Of a DNA stretch of 18,591 nucleotides, positions 7,570 to 12,935 are shown piece by piece. The translations under genes were made by a program, and so were the position numbers. This stretch comes from JAQVXR01 sp050945755 (GTDB taxonomy: Bacteria > Bacillota > Dehalobacteriia > Dehalobacteriales > Dehalobacteriaceae). The DNA lies in the NCBI GenBank assembly GCA_050945755.1, contig JBMNTN010000037.1:1-18591 (forward strand), given 5' to 3'. Each line of letters begins with the position of its first letter. Position 1 is the first letter of the stretch. The notes under the pieces were generated by a model. That model did no database searches, was not told where the DNA came from, and worked only from the letters and a program-made list of their open reading frames with translations.

Positions 7570-8694
7570 TTATACTGTTCTTACAGGAAGAATTAAATAA
7601 ATAAATTCTTCGTTTTCTACATTACGAATTATACCAGGGCTTAAAGCACCAATTAGCTCAATATAAATATCTTCTGCACCAACAACTTTTAGAGCATCTA
7701 AAAGATACTTCGAATTAAAAACAATTTCAATCGGTTCGCCTTCAAGATGTATATTTATTTCTTCATTTATTTTTCCAATTTCCGGTGAATTAGAATTTAT
7801 GATTAAACGTTCTCTTTCTGCTTTTAATCTAATCAAATTTGATTTTTCTTTTATATCATCCCTGGCTAAAAGGGCGGCTCGTTCTGCAGCTTCTAAAAGT
7901 TTCTTTGATCTAACTCTGATTTTCGTTTTAAAACTGTCTCTTTCCGGAATTGCATAATTGTAGTTTGGATACTGACCATCTATCAAGCGGGATATTATAG
8001 AAATATTTCCCGCTTTAAAATGTATTTGATTTTCTCCCGGCATAATAAATAAAGGCTCCGTCTCATCATTAATGATCCGTGCTACTTCAATCATAGTTCT
8101 TGAAGGAATAATCATTGAAATTTTTTCTTGAAATAAATTTCCTTTCCAAATTCCTTTACGAAGTGTCAATCTATGTGTATCAGTTGCCACAAAAACAACA
8201 TCATTTCCCAATAGCTCCATAAGAATGCCGGTAAATACCGGGCGGCTTTCATCATTTGAAGCTGCTACCGATACTTGTTTAATCATTTCTTTAAATAAGT
8301 CTTGGTCCATATTGCCGGGAAAAGAATCATTTATTTCCGGGAAAGAAGGAAATTCTTCAGGGTCATATCCGATAATACTTAACTCTGATTGTTCATATTT
8401 TATTTCTGCACCAAAATTATTATTACTTTTAATATTAATCGGCCCTGCCGGTAACCTTTTTACTAATTCTATAAAATACTTTCCAGGGAGAATAATTGTA
8501 CCCTCTTCAATAACATCAACCGAAACTAAGCATTCTATAGCTAATTCTAAATCTGTAGCTTGAAATGTCAGCGTATTGTTTTTTGCATTTAAAAGAATCC
8601 CTCCCATAACAGGTAAGGTATTTTTATTTGATACAGCCCTATTGACAATCTGTACACCATAAAGCAAATCTTCTTTATTACAGTTAATTTCCAT
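7570..8694 (-). CDS. dnaN: DNA polymerase III beta subunit (sliding clamp)
   Basis: Processivity clamp that encircles DNA and tethers the replicative polymerase and other clamp-binding proteins. The 374-aa product has the usual length for three clamp domains. The start MEINCNKEDLLYGVQIVNRAVS, the segment LPVMGGILL near 27-35, QATDLELAI near 45-53, ATDTHRLTLRKG around 170-181 and the C-terminal LPVR are typical of DnaN (many end MPMR or LPIR; the Val here is a mild variant). The ATG at 8694 has AAGGAGGAG upstream at normal spacing. It lies 250 nt after dnaA, across the DnaA-box and DnaA-trio region, and 35 nt before recF. A candidate promoter at 8900-8927 overlaps a perfect DnaA box, so dnaN may be read both from dnaA and on its own. 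Confidence 0.98.
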   Translation of the reverse strand: MEINCNKEDLLYGVQIVNRAVSNKNTLPVMGGILLNAKNNTLTFQATDLELAIECLVSVDVIEEGTIILPGKYFIELVKRLPAGPINIKSNNNFGAEIKYEQSELSIIGYDPEEFPSFPEINDSFPGNMDQDLFKEMIKQVSVAASNDESRPVFTGILMELLGNDVVFVATDTHRLTLRKGIWKGNLFQEKISMIIPSRTMIEVARIINDETEPLFIMPGENQIHFKAGNISIISRLIDGQYPNYNYAIPERDSFKTKIRVRSKKLLEAAERAALLARDDIKEKSNLIRLKAERERLIINSNSPEIGKINEEINIHLEGEPIEIVFNSKYLLDALKVVGAEDIYIELIGALSPGIIRNVENEEFIYLILPVRTV

Positions 8695-8731
8695 TAAAGC
8701 TCCTCCTTACTCACAGGAAAAAATAGTATTG

Positions 8732-8797
8732 TTTTATTTTTATTATTTTTAAATATAGAAGTACTAATAATAGTAGTAGTGGTGAATATGTGGATAT
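8732..8797 (+). other. Origin unwinding module: DnaA box, DnaA-trios and A/T tract
   Basis: Reading the plus strand 3' to 5' (right to left): a DnaA box TGTGGATAT (8789-8797, one mismatch from TGTGGATAA), a 9-nt spacer, then six TAN triplets TAC TAA TAA TAG TAG TAG (8762-8779), then a tract of 26 bp with no G or C (8732-8757). In the basal unwinding module described for Firmicutes, DnaA bound at boxes extends onto single-stranded 3'-GAT/AAT-5' repeats next to an AT-rich segment. The order, polarity and repeat content here match. This is therefore the likely site of first strand opening. The leftmost TAC is a degenerate copy. Function is inferred from sequence only. Confidence 0.8.
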
Positions 8798-8920
8798 CGT
8801 AAAAAAAATCATAATACTCAATGGACATGATATGTGCTCAAAATGTTGATAATAAGTAAATATTAATCCACAAATTCACAATAGAAAATTTAGTGATAAA
8901 TTATACCCATATTATCCACA
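8789..8920. other. oriC: oriC, dnaN side: DnaA-box cluster in the dnaA-dnaN gap
   Basis: In the 250-nt gap between dnaA and dnaN I find a perfect DnaA box TTATCCACA (8912-8920, plus orientation) and three boxes with one mismatch: TAATCCACA (8864-8872, plus), TGTTGATAA (8844-8852, minus) and TGTGGATAT (8789-8797, minus). The last abuts the DnaA-trio run. Clusters of this sort flanking dnaA define oriC in Firmicutes. The two distal boxes point toward dnaN and the two proximal ones point away. Confidence in origin function is high from context; the weight of each imperfect box is uncertain. Confidence 0.85.
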
Positions 8921-8927
8921 GGTTAAA
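8900..8927 (-). promoter_or_regulatory. Candidate dnaN promoter overlapping a DnaA box
   Basis: Minus strand: -35 TTTAAC (8922-8927, 3 of 6), 16-nt spacer, -10 TATAAT (8900-8905, perfect). The perfect DnaA box at 8912-8920 lies wholly in the spacer, so bound DnaA should block it. The start would be near 8893, with a leader of about 200 nt that runs through the unwinding region before dnaN. Confidence 0.4.
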
Positions 8928-8944
8928 GCAAGGGTTATCGAAAA

Positions 8945-10300
8945 TTATAAATTCTGCAGTTGTGAAACTAATTCGGAAATAGTCCGGTCGAGTTTTGGAT
9001 CTTGTGCTCTTTCATTGGTAATTTTTTCATGAGCATGAAGAACTGTCGTATGATCTCTGCCACCAAACTCTTCTCCGATTTTGGGTAAGGAGGCATCTGT
9101 CAGTTCTCGGCAAAGATACATGGCAATTTGTCTGGGAAAAGCAACGCTTCTCGTTCTCTTTTTAGCTTTTAAATCATCAATTTTTAAATTAAAATAATCT
9201 GCTATTGCCTGCTGTATTAATTCAATGGAAATTTGTTTTGGCTTGTTTTCCGGTAAAATTTCTTTTAATGCTTCTGAAGCCATTTCCAGTGTGATTTCTT
9301 TTCCTGTCAAAGAAGAATATGCTACAACTCTTACGAGTGCTCCTTCTAATTCTCTAATATTTGATTGAATTTTATCAGCAATATAGACCATCACTTCATT
9401 TTGGACATTGATATTTTCTATTTTGGCCTTTTTCCTTAAAATAGCAATTCTTGTTTCCAAATCAGGTGGCTGAATATCGGTAATTAAACCCCATTCGAAT
9501 CTTGATCGGAGTCGATCTTCTAAAGTAGGAATTTCTTTAGGCTGCCGGTCGCTACTAATAATTATTTGTTTGTTTGCTTCATAAAGAGCATTAAAAGTAT
9601 GGAAGAATTCTTCTTGTGTTCTTTCCTTTCCAGCTAAAAATTGAATATCGTCAACAAGAAGGATATCCATATTGCGGTATTTGTTTCTAAATTGAACGGT
9701 TTTATCATCTCTGATCGCATTAATTAGTTCGTTTGTAAATTTTTCTGAAGACACGTAAACGACTTTCATATTAGGCATGCTTTGAAGAACAAATTGGCCA
9801 ATGGCATGCATCAGGTGGGTTTTACCCAGCCCCACACCACCATAGATAAAAAGAGGATTGTAAGCTTTGGCCGGTGCTTCTGCAACAGCCAAAGAAGCTG
9901 CATGTGCAAATCTATTGCTATTGCCTACAACAAAAGTATCAAAGGTATATTTAGGGTTAAAATTAGAGGAAAGAGATGCATTATCCATTGATGAGGATAA
10001 AGGACGTTTCTTAATCTTATCTTTTGGGAGAAAATTTATTTCGCCATCAGGTTGGGGTAAAATAAATTCAAGATCTATTTCCTCAGAGGTTACTAATTGA
10101 AGGGTATTTTTAATAAGGTTGGCATACCTGCTTTCCAACCAGTCTTTGGCAAACTCATTTGGAACGGCAACAACTACAGTGTTATCATATCTGGTAACAA
10201 CTTTTGTAGTTTTTAACCAGGTTTCAAAACTAGGTTTGCTTAATTCAGTTTTTAAGATATCCAAAGTTTTTTGCCAATCTTCTTTTAATTTATTACTCAT
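8945..10300 (-). CDS. dnaA: Chromosomal replication initiator protein DnaA
   Basis: AAA+ initiator that binds DnaA boxes and opens oriC. I start it at ATG 10300 (451 aa, MSNKLKEDWQ), with AAGGAGGT at 10305-10312; a longer frame from TTG 10321 would read through that site. Domains: I (about 1-80, helicase/partner contacts, with the Trp in FETWLKT), a short variable linker II (about 80-112), III AAA+ (Walker A GGVGLGKT at 154-161, Walker B LLVDDIQF at 214-221, arginine-finger region near LEDRLRSRFEWG at 260-271), and IV with the signature GGRDHTTVLHAHEKI at 413-427, which reads the DnaA box. It lies between the two box clusters and precedes dnaN. A promoter with a DnaA box on its -10 suggests autoregulation. 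Confidence 0.98.
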   Translation of the reverse strand: MSNKLKEDWQKTLDILKTELSKPSFETWLKTTKVVTRYDNTVVVAVPNEFAKDWLESRYANLIKNTLQLVTSEEIDLEFILPQPDGEINFLPKDKIKKRPLSSSMDNASLSSNFNPKYTFDTFVVGNSNRFAHAASLAVAEAPAKAYNPLFIYGGVGLGKTHLMHAIGQFVLQSMPNMKVVYVSSEKFTNELINAIRDDKTVQFRNKYRNMDILLVDDIQFLAGKERTQEEFFHTFNALYEANKQIIISSDRQPKEIPTLEDRLRSRFEWGLITDIQPPDLETRIAILRKKAKIENINVQNEVMVYIADKIQSNIRELEGALVRVVAYSSLTGKEITLEMASEALKEILPENKPKQISIELIQQAIADYFNLKIDDLKAKKRTRSVAFPRQIAMYLCRELTDASLPKIGEEFGGRDHTTVLHAHEKITNERAQDPKLDRTISELVSQLQNL

Positions 10301-10304
10301 AGTA

Positions 10305-10312
10305 ACCTCCTT
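10305..10312 (-). promoter_or_regulatory. Ribosome binding site that sets the dnaA start
   Basis: Minus-strand AAGGAGGT, a near-perfect Shine-Dalgarno, 4 nt before ATG 10298-10300. It places the start at that ATG and rules out an extension from TTG 10321. Confidence 0.85.
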
Positions 10313-10468
10313 CAAAAACAAAAAGCCGGAACAAGTTGATTTAAGTTTTTCTAGTGTTCACAGCTTTATTTGTATAAAAATATTATTGTTAAGCGACATA
10401 ATATTTAGTGGGATGTAAGAAAAAGTTGTGCACAAAAAAAATATTATTAAAGGGGTGTTGATTATTTA

Positions 10469-10497
10469 TTTATACACAAGGCGATAAATCGTATCAA
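10469..10497 (-). promoter_or_regulatory. Sigma-A promoter for dnaA, overlapping a DnaA box
   Basis: Minus strand: -35 TTGATA (10492-10497, 5 of 6 or close), 17-nt spacer, -10 TATAAA (10469-10474, 5 of 6). The DnaA box 10470-10478 overlaps the -10, which fits repression of dnaA by its own product, a known mode of control. Transcription would begin near 10462, giving a leader of about 160 nt. Confidence 0.55.
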
Positions 10498-10551
10498 CAT
10501 AATAGCAAAAATTATCCACAAATTCAATAAGATTATTTAAAGTTATCCCCA
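10470..10551 (+). other. oriC: oriC, upstream side: DnaA-box cluster in the dnaA-rpmH gap
   Basis: The 385-nt gap between the divergent dnaA and rpmH starts holds three DnaA boxes in the same orientation: TTATACACA (10470-10478, one mismatch), TTATCCACA (10512-10520, perfect) and TTATCCCCA (10543-10551, one mismatch). Centre-to-centre distances are 42 and 31 nt. With the boxes on the dnaN side this makes a bipartite origin with dnaA between. I see no run of TAG/TAA triplets here, so strand opening probably occurs on the other side. A palindrome TTGTGCACAA also occurs near 10425-10434; its role is unknown. The rest of the gap is AT-rich leader and promoter DNA. Confidence 0.8.
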
Positions 10552-10578
10552 GAATTAATAGGAAAGGTTTGTTTTTTC

Positions 10579-10608
10579 TTGACAGCCGGATAAGGGGTAA
10601 GATATAAT
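10579..10608 (+). promoter_or_regulatory. Sigma-A promoter for rpmH-rnpA operon
   Basis: Plus strand: -35 TTGACA (10579-10584, perfect), 18-nt spacer, -10 TATAAT (10603-10608, perfect). This is the strongest promoter in the window by consensus, as expected for a ribosomal protein gene. The start would fall near 10615, about 70 nt before rpmH. Confidence 0.85.
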
Positions 10609-10685
10609 GCTTATGCTAATGCTTTCAAAAAATTGTGTTAAATAACGGAAGTTTAACCAGATTTTTAAGGAGGATGTATTATTTT

Positions 10686-10820
10686 ATGAAAAGAACATAT
10701 CAGCCAAAAGTTCGAAAACATAAAAAGGTACATGGATTTTTGGCAAGAATGAGGGACAAAAATGGTCGGAATGTGCTTAAGAGAAGGCGTGCGAAGGGAA
10801 GAAAAAGATTGTCTGCATAA
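10686..10820 (+). CDS. rpmH: 50S ribosomal protein L34
   Basis: Small basic protein of the large ribosomal subunit. The 44-aa product MKRTYQPKVRKHKKVHGF and its C-terminal RRRAKGRKRLSA are unmistakable L34, at the exact usual length. An open frame extends upstream to 10635, but all bacterial L34 start at MKRTYQP. The AAGGAGG at 10667-10673 lies 12 nt before this ATG, a slightly long gap. An in-frame ATG at 10674 touches the Shine-Dalgarno with no spacing and is unlikely to be used. It is the first gene of the rightward operon, driven by a consensus promoter, and a hairpin overlaps its stop codon before rnpA. Confidence 0.97.
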   Translation: MKRTYQPKVRKHKKVHGFLARMRDKNGRNVLKRRRAKGRKRLSA

Positions 10821-10838
10821 GGCCGGATGCGGCCTTTT
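10819..10838 (+). terminator. Hairpin between rpmH and rnpA, partial terminator or attenuator
   Basis: A 7-bp GC-rich stem AAGGCCG/CGGCCTT (10819-10825 and 10830-10836) with a GATG tetraloop starts inside the rpmH TAA and is followed by a short T-run (TTTT including the stem end, then C). It could cut down transcription past rpmH, so that L34 is made in excess over RnpA, or serve as a 3' processing barrier. The T-tract is short, so termination is probably incomplete. Confidence 0.5.
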
Positions 10839-10858
10839 CATATATTTAAAATTTTTAG

Positions 10859-10886
10859 TTTAAGGAAAAATTTCCCTGGATATAAT
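10859..10886 (+). promoter_or_regulatory. Candidate internal promoter for rnpA
   Basis: Plus strand: perfect -10 TATAAT (10881-10886) with a poor -35 TTTAAG (10859-10864, 3 of 6) at 16 nt. The start would be near 10893, about 20 nt before the rnpA ATG. It would restore transcription after the rpmH hairpin. Weak because the -35 is poor and AT-rich DNA often yields such a hexamer. Confidence 0.3.
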
Positions 10887-10914
10887 AATTGTGATAGGTC
10901 AAAGGGGGCTTGTT

Positions 10915-11253
10915 ATGTTGAAGTCTTGTTATCGGTTAAAGAGCCCAAAAGATTTTCGTCGCACCTATCAAAAAGGGAAGTTTATTACCAATCCCTATCT
11001 GGTTGTTTATTTCAGAAAAAATAGGCAGAGTAATTATCGAATTGGATTTTCTGTATCAAAAAAGATTGGGAAAGCAGTGGTAAGAAACCGGGTGAAGCGC
11101 AGGTTAAGAGAAATTTGTCGCTTGAACGAAAGTCTTTTTCCAAATGGTTGGGATTTCATATTTGTTGCCCGTGTAAAGATTAAAGATGCTTCGTATCAGA
11201 CAATGGAAAAAAGTCTTATAAATCTAATGAAAAGAATAAGAGAGAAAAAGTAA
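10915..11253 (+). CDS. rnpA: Ribonuclease P protein component
   Basis: Protein cofactor of RNase P, which binds the catalytic RNA and the 5' leader of pre-tRNA. The 112-aa basic product has the family core GFSVSKKIGKAVVRNRVKRR (44-63), with the RNR motif at residues 57-59 followed by KRRLRE, which is diagnostic. I chose ATG 10915 (MLKSCYRLKSPKDF), 6 nt after AAAGGGGG at 10901-10908; an in-frame GTG at 10891 lies upstream of that site and is not supported. It lies 94 nt after rpmH, the near-universal bacterial order, and 10 nt before yidD. Confidence 0.96.
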   Translation: MLKSCYRLKSPKDFRRTYQKGKFITNPYLVVYFRKNRQSNYRIGFSVSKKIGKAVVRNRVKRRLREICRLNESLFPNGWDFIFVARVKIKDASYQTMEKSLINLMKRIREKK

Positions 11254-11263
11254 GGCATATATA

Positions 11264-11473
11264 ATGACCAGGATTTTAATTGGATTAATCAGGGTTTATC
11301 AAAAATTTATATCACCATGCTTTCCTGCGACTTGTCGATTTTACCCAACCTGTTCTCAATATGCAATAGAAGTTTTGCGGAAATACGGTTTTATAAAGGG
11401 AATATGGTTGAGCGTAAAAAGAATTTCAAAGTGCCATCCCTGGCATCCCGGTGGTTATGATCCTGCAAAATAA
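11264..11473 (+). CDS. yidD: Membrane protein insertion efficiency factor YidD
   Basis: Small membrane-associated protein (69 aa) that in E. coli assists YidC-dependent membrane protein insertion. It has the conserved pattern of the family: an amphipathic N-terminus LIGLIRVYQKFISPCFPATC, then CRFYPTCSQYAIEVL (cysteines near residues 19, 24 and 30), and the C-terminal CHPWHPGGYDP. Length and motifs are typical. The ATG at 11264 lies 10 nt after the rnpA stop with only a weak AAGTAAGG binding site, so translation may be coupled to rnpA. The place between rnpA and yidC fits its role. Confidence 0.94.
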   Translation: MTRILIGLIRVYQKFISPCFPATCRFYPTCSQYAIEVLRKYGFIKGIWLSVKRISKCHPWHPGGYDPAK

Positions 11474-11479
11474 TTTTAC

Positions 11480-11507
11480 GGGAGGTGAAACCTGCAAATT
11501 AAATTTG
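11480..11507 (+). promoter_or_regulatory. Displaced Shine-Dalgarno and small inverted repeats before yidC
   Basis: GGGAGGTGA (11480-11488) is the best binding site ahead of yidC, but it is about 29 nt from the GTG start. A short hairpin AGGT/ACCT (11483-11493) would mask it, and a 13-nt inverted repeat CAAAT-TAA-ATTTG (11495-11507) lies between it and the start. In frame with yidC this site reads a five-codon frame (GTG 11485 to TAA 11500). Whether it loads ribosomes for yidC is unclear. Confidence 0.35.
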
Positions 11508-11517
11508 TGGGTATTTT

Positions 11518-12180
11518 GTGAGTAGTTTGATTAACTTTGTAATGATTTCTTTAGAATCAGTTTATCAATTAACCGTTAAATTAAATGTCCCAAGTTATGC
11601 TCTAGCAATTTTTATATTAACTATAATAATAAAAGTAATACTTTATCCTCTTACATATAAGCAGATGAAATCCATGAGGGCAATGCAAGAACTCCAACCG
11701 AAAGTTAAAGAATTAGACAAGAAGTATAAAAACAATCCACAGAAAAAACAGGAAGCAATGATGGAATTGTATAAAGAACATGGTGCTAATCCGTTATCCG
11801 GTTGTCTTCCATTATTGATTCAATTTCCTATTTTGATTGCGTTATTTAGAGGTTTGCAAGAATTTGTGCCTTCAAATCCGGAGCATTATAACTTTTTATG
11901 GATTACTGATTTAAGTCAGGTTGATCCTACTGGGATAATATTACCAGTCCTTGTTGGGTTGTCAACCTTTGCTCAACAGTATGTTACTTCTCCTAATGCC
12001 AATGATACTACCCAAAGAACCATGCTTTATGCAATGCCGCTTATAATTGGATGGATGACAAGAAGTTTTCCGGCAGGTTTAGCTTTATATTGGGTGGTTT
12101 TTAGTGTAGTTGGCACCCTGCAGCAACTTTATATTAACAGGGGGATAAAACCAGCTGCTATAAAGGATGGTGCGAAATAA
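11518..12180 (+). CDS. yidC: Membrane protein insertase YidC (SpoIIIJ/OxaA type)
   Basis: Polytopic insertase of the YidC/Oxa1/Alb3 family (220 aa) that places proteins in the cytoplasmic membrane, alone or with SecYEG. It has about five hydrophobic segments (near 26-48, 94-112, 137-157, 168-180 and 184-206), the cytoplasmic helical hairpin KQMKSMRAMQELQPKVKELDKKY, and the conserved FPILIALFRGL and FPAGLALYW segments. The groove position held by Arg in B. subtilis SpoIIIJ appears as Lys39 (IIIKVILYP), a positive charge kept. It lacks a long lipoprotein signal peptide. The start GTG 11518 fits the family N-terminus but lacks a well-placed Shine-Dalgarno; TAA at 11500 blocks extension, and M9 (11542) is the next ATG. 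Its stop overlaps the jag ATG by one base. Confidence 0.95.
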   Translation: MSSLINFVMISLESVYQLTVKLNVPSYALAIFILTIIIKVILYPLTYKQMKSMRAMQELQPKVKELDKKYKNNPQKKQEAMMELYKEHGANPLSGCLPLLIQFPILIALFRGLQEFVPSNPEHYNFLWITDLSQVDPTGIILPVLVGLSTFAQQYVTSPNANDTTQRTMLYAMPLIIGWMTRSFPAGLALYWVVFSVVGTLQQLYINRGIKPAAIKDGAK

Positions 12181-12857
12181 TGAGAACCATTGAAAAAACC
12201 GGAAAAACAACTGATGAAGCAATTGAAGCAGCTTTAAGAGAATTAGAAACATCTAGGGATGAAGTCGAAGTTGAAATAATTGATTATCCTTCACGAGGAT
12301 TGTTTGGACTGATTGGAAATAAAGCAGCCCGAGTAAGGGTTACATTATTGGAAAAGCAGATAAAAGAAGAAAAACAATTGGAAAATAAAACAGATTATAA
12401 TCAAATAGATGATCCAGTTGAAATAGCACAAGAATTTATAGATAATATTTTTAACAAGATGAGGATAAAAGTTAAAACAGATATTAAAAGGGATGAAGAA
12501 TTTATTTATTTTTCTTTTACCGGGGAAGATTTAGGTATATTAATTGGACGGCGCGGTGAAACATTAGATTCTATTCAATATCTGGTTAATCTGGTGGTAT
12601 CACGAAAAGTAGGACAAAAAAATCGGATTATATTGGACGTGGAGGGATACCGAAAGCGTCGGGAAGAAACGCTGATTAAATTAGCACAACGCCTATCGGA
12701 AAAAGTTAAAAAAAGCGGGCATAACATTGTTTTAGAACCAATGAGCCCGCATGAGCGGCGTATTATTCATACTGCTCTACAAAATGATCAAAGAGTACGT
12801 ACATTTAGTGAGGGTGAAGAGCCTTACAGGAAGGTTGTTATCACAAAAAAAAGGTAA
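12180..12857 (+). CDS. jag: RNA-binding protein Jag (KhpB/EloR)
   Basis: 225-aa RNA-binding protein encoded next to yidC in most Firmicutes. It has the three standard parts: Jag-N (1-52, with SRGLFGLIGNKAARVRV), a charged linker (about 55-80), a KH domain with GRRG (123-126) in the loop and TLDSIQYLVNLV after it, and a C-terminal R3H domain with Arg193-xxx-His197 (RRIIH) and EGEEPYRKVVI at the end. In streptococci and lactobacilli the homologue affects cell elongation and cell-wall synthesis; the RNA targets here are unknown. ATG 12180 shares its A with the yidC stop (TAATG), so the two are translationally coupled. AAAGGATGG lies just upstream. A strong terminator follows. Confidence 0.95.
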   Translation: MRTIEKTGKTTDEAIEAALRELETSRDEVEVEIIDYPSRGLFGLIGNKAARVRVTLLEKQIKEEKQLENKTDYNQIDDPVEIAQEFIDNIFNKMRIKVKTDIKRDEEFIYFSFTGEDLGILIGRRGETLDSIQYLVNLVVSRKVGQKNRIILDVEGYRKRREETLIKLAQRLSEKVKKSGHNIVLEPMSPHERRIIHTALQNDQRVRTFSEGEEPYRKVVITKKR

Positions 12858-12878
12858 TTATATAAATATAGTAAAAAC

Positions 12879-12907
12879 AACCCAGTAATTAATATTACTG
12901 GGTTTTT
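12879..12907 (+). terminator. Intrinsic terminator after jag
   Basis: A perfect 11-bp stem AACCCAGTAAT/ATTACTGGGTT (12879-12889 and 12894-12904) with a 4-nt loop is followed by five T (12903-12907). A short T-run also exists on the opposite strand, so it may act both ways. It ends the rpmH-to-jag transcript and lies only 28 nt before the mnmE start. Confidence 0.8.
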
Positions 12908-12935
12908 CTAAAGGATTTAATGAGGTGAAAGTTAT

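Noticed and set aside
8901..8909. TTATACCCA as a further DnaA box.
   Set aside because: Two mismatches within the core positions, and it overlaps the candidate dnaN -10; too weak to count.
10425..10434. Palindrome TTGTGCACAA upstream of dnaA as an operator.
   Set aside because: A 10-bp palindrome with no known cognate regulator that I can name; may be chance in this AT-rich gap.
10301..10685. Riboswitch or structured RNA in the long dnaA-rpmH gap.
   Set aside because: No conserved riboswitch core or long stem is seen; the gap is explained by DnaA boxes and two promoters.
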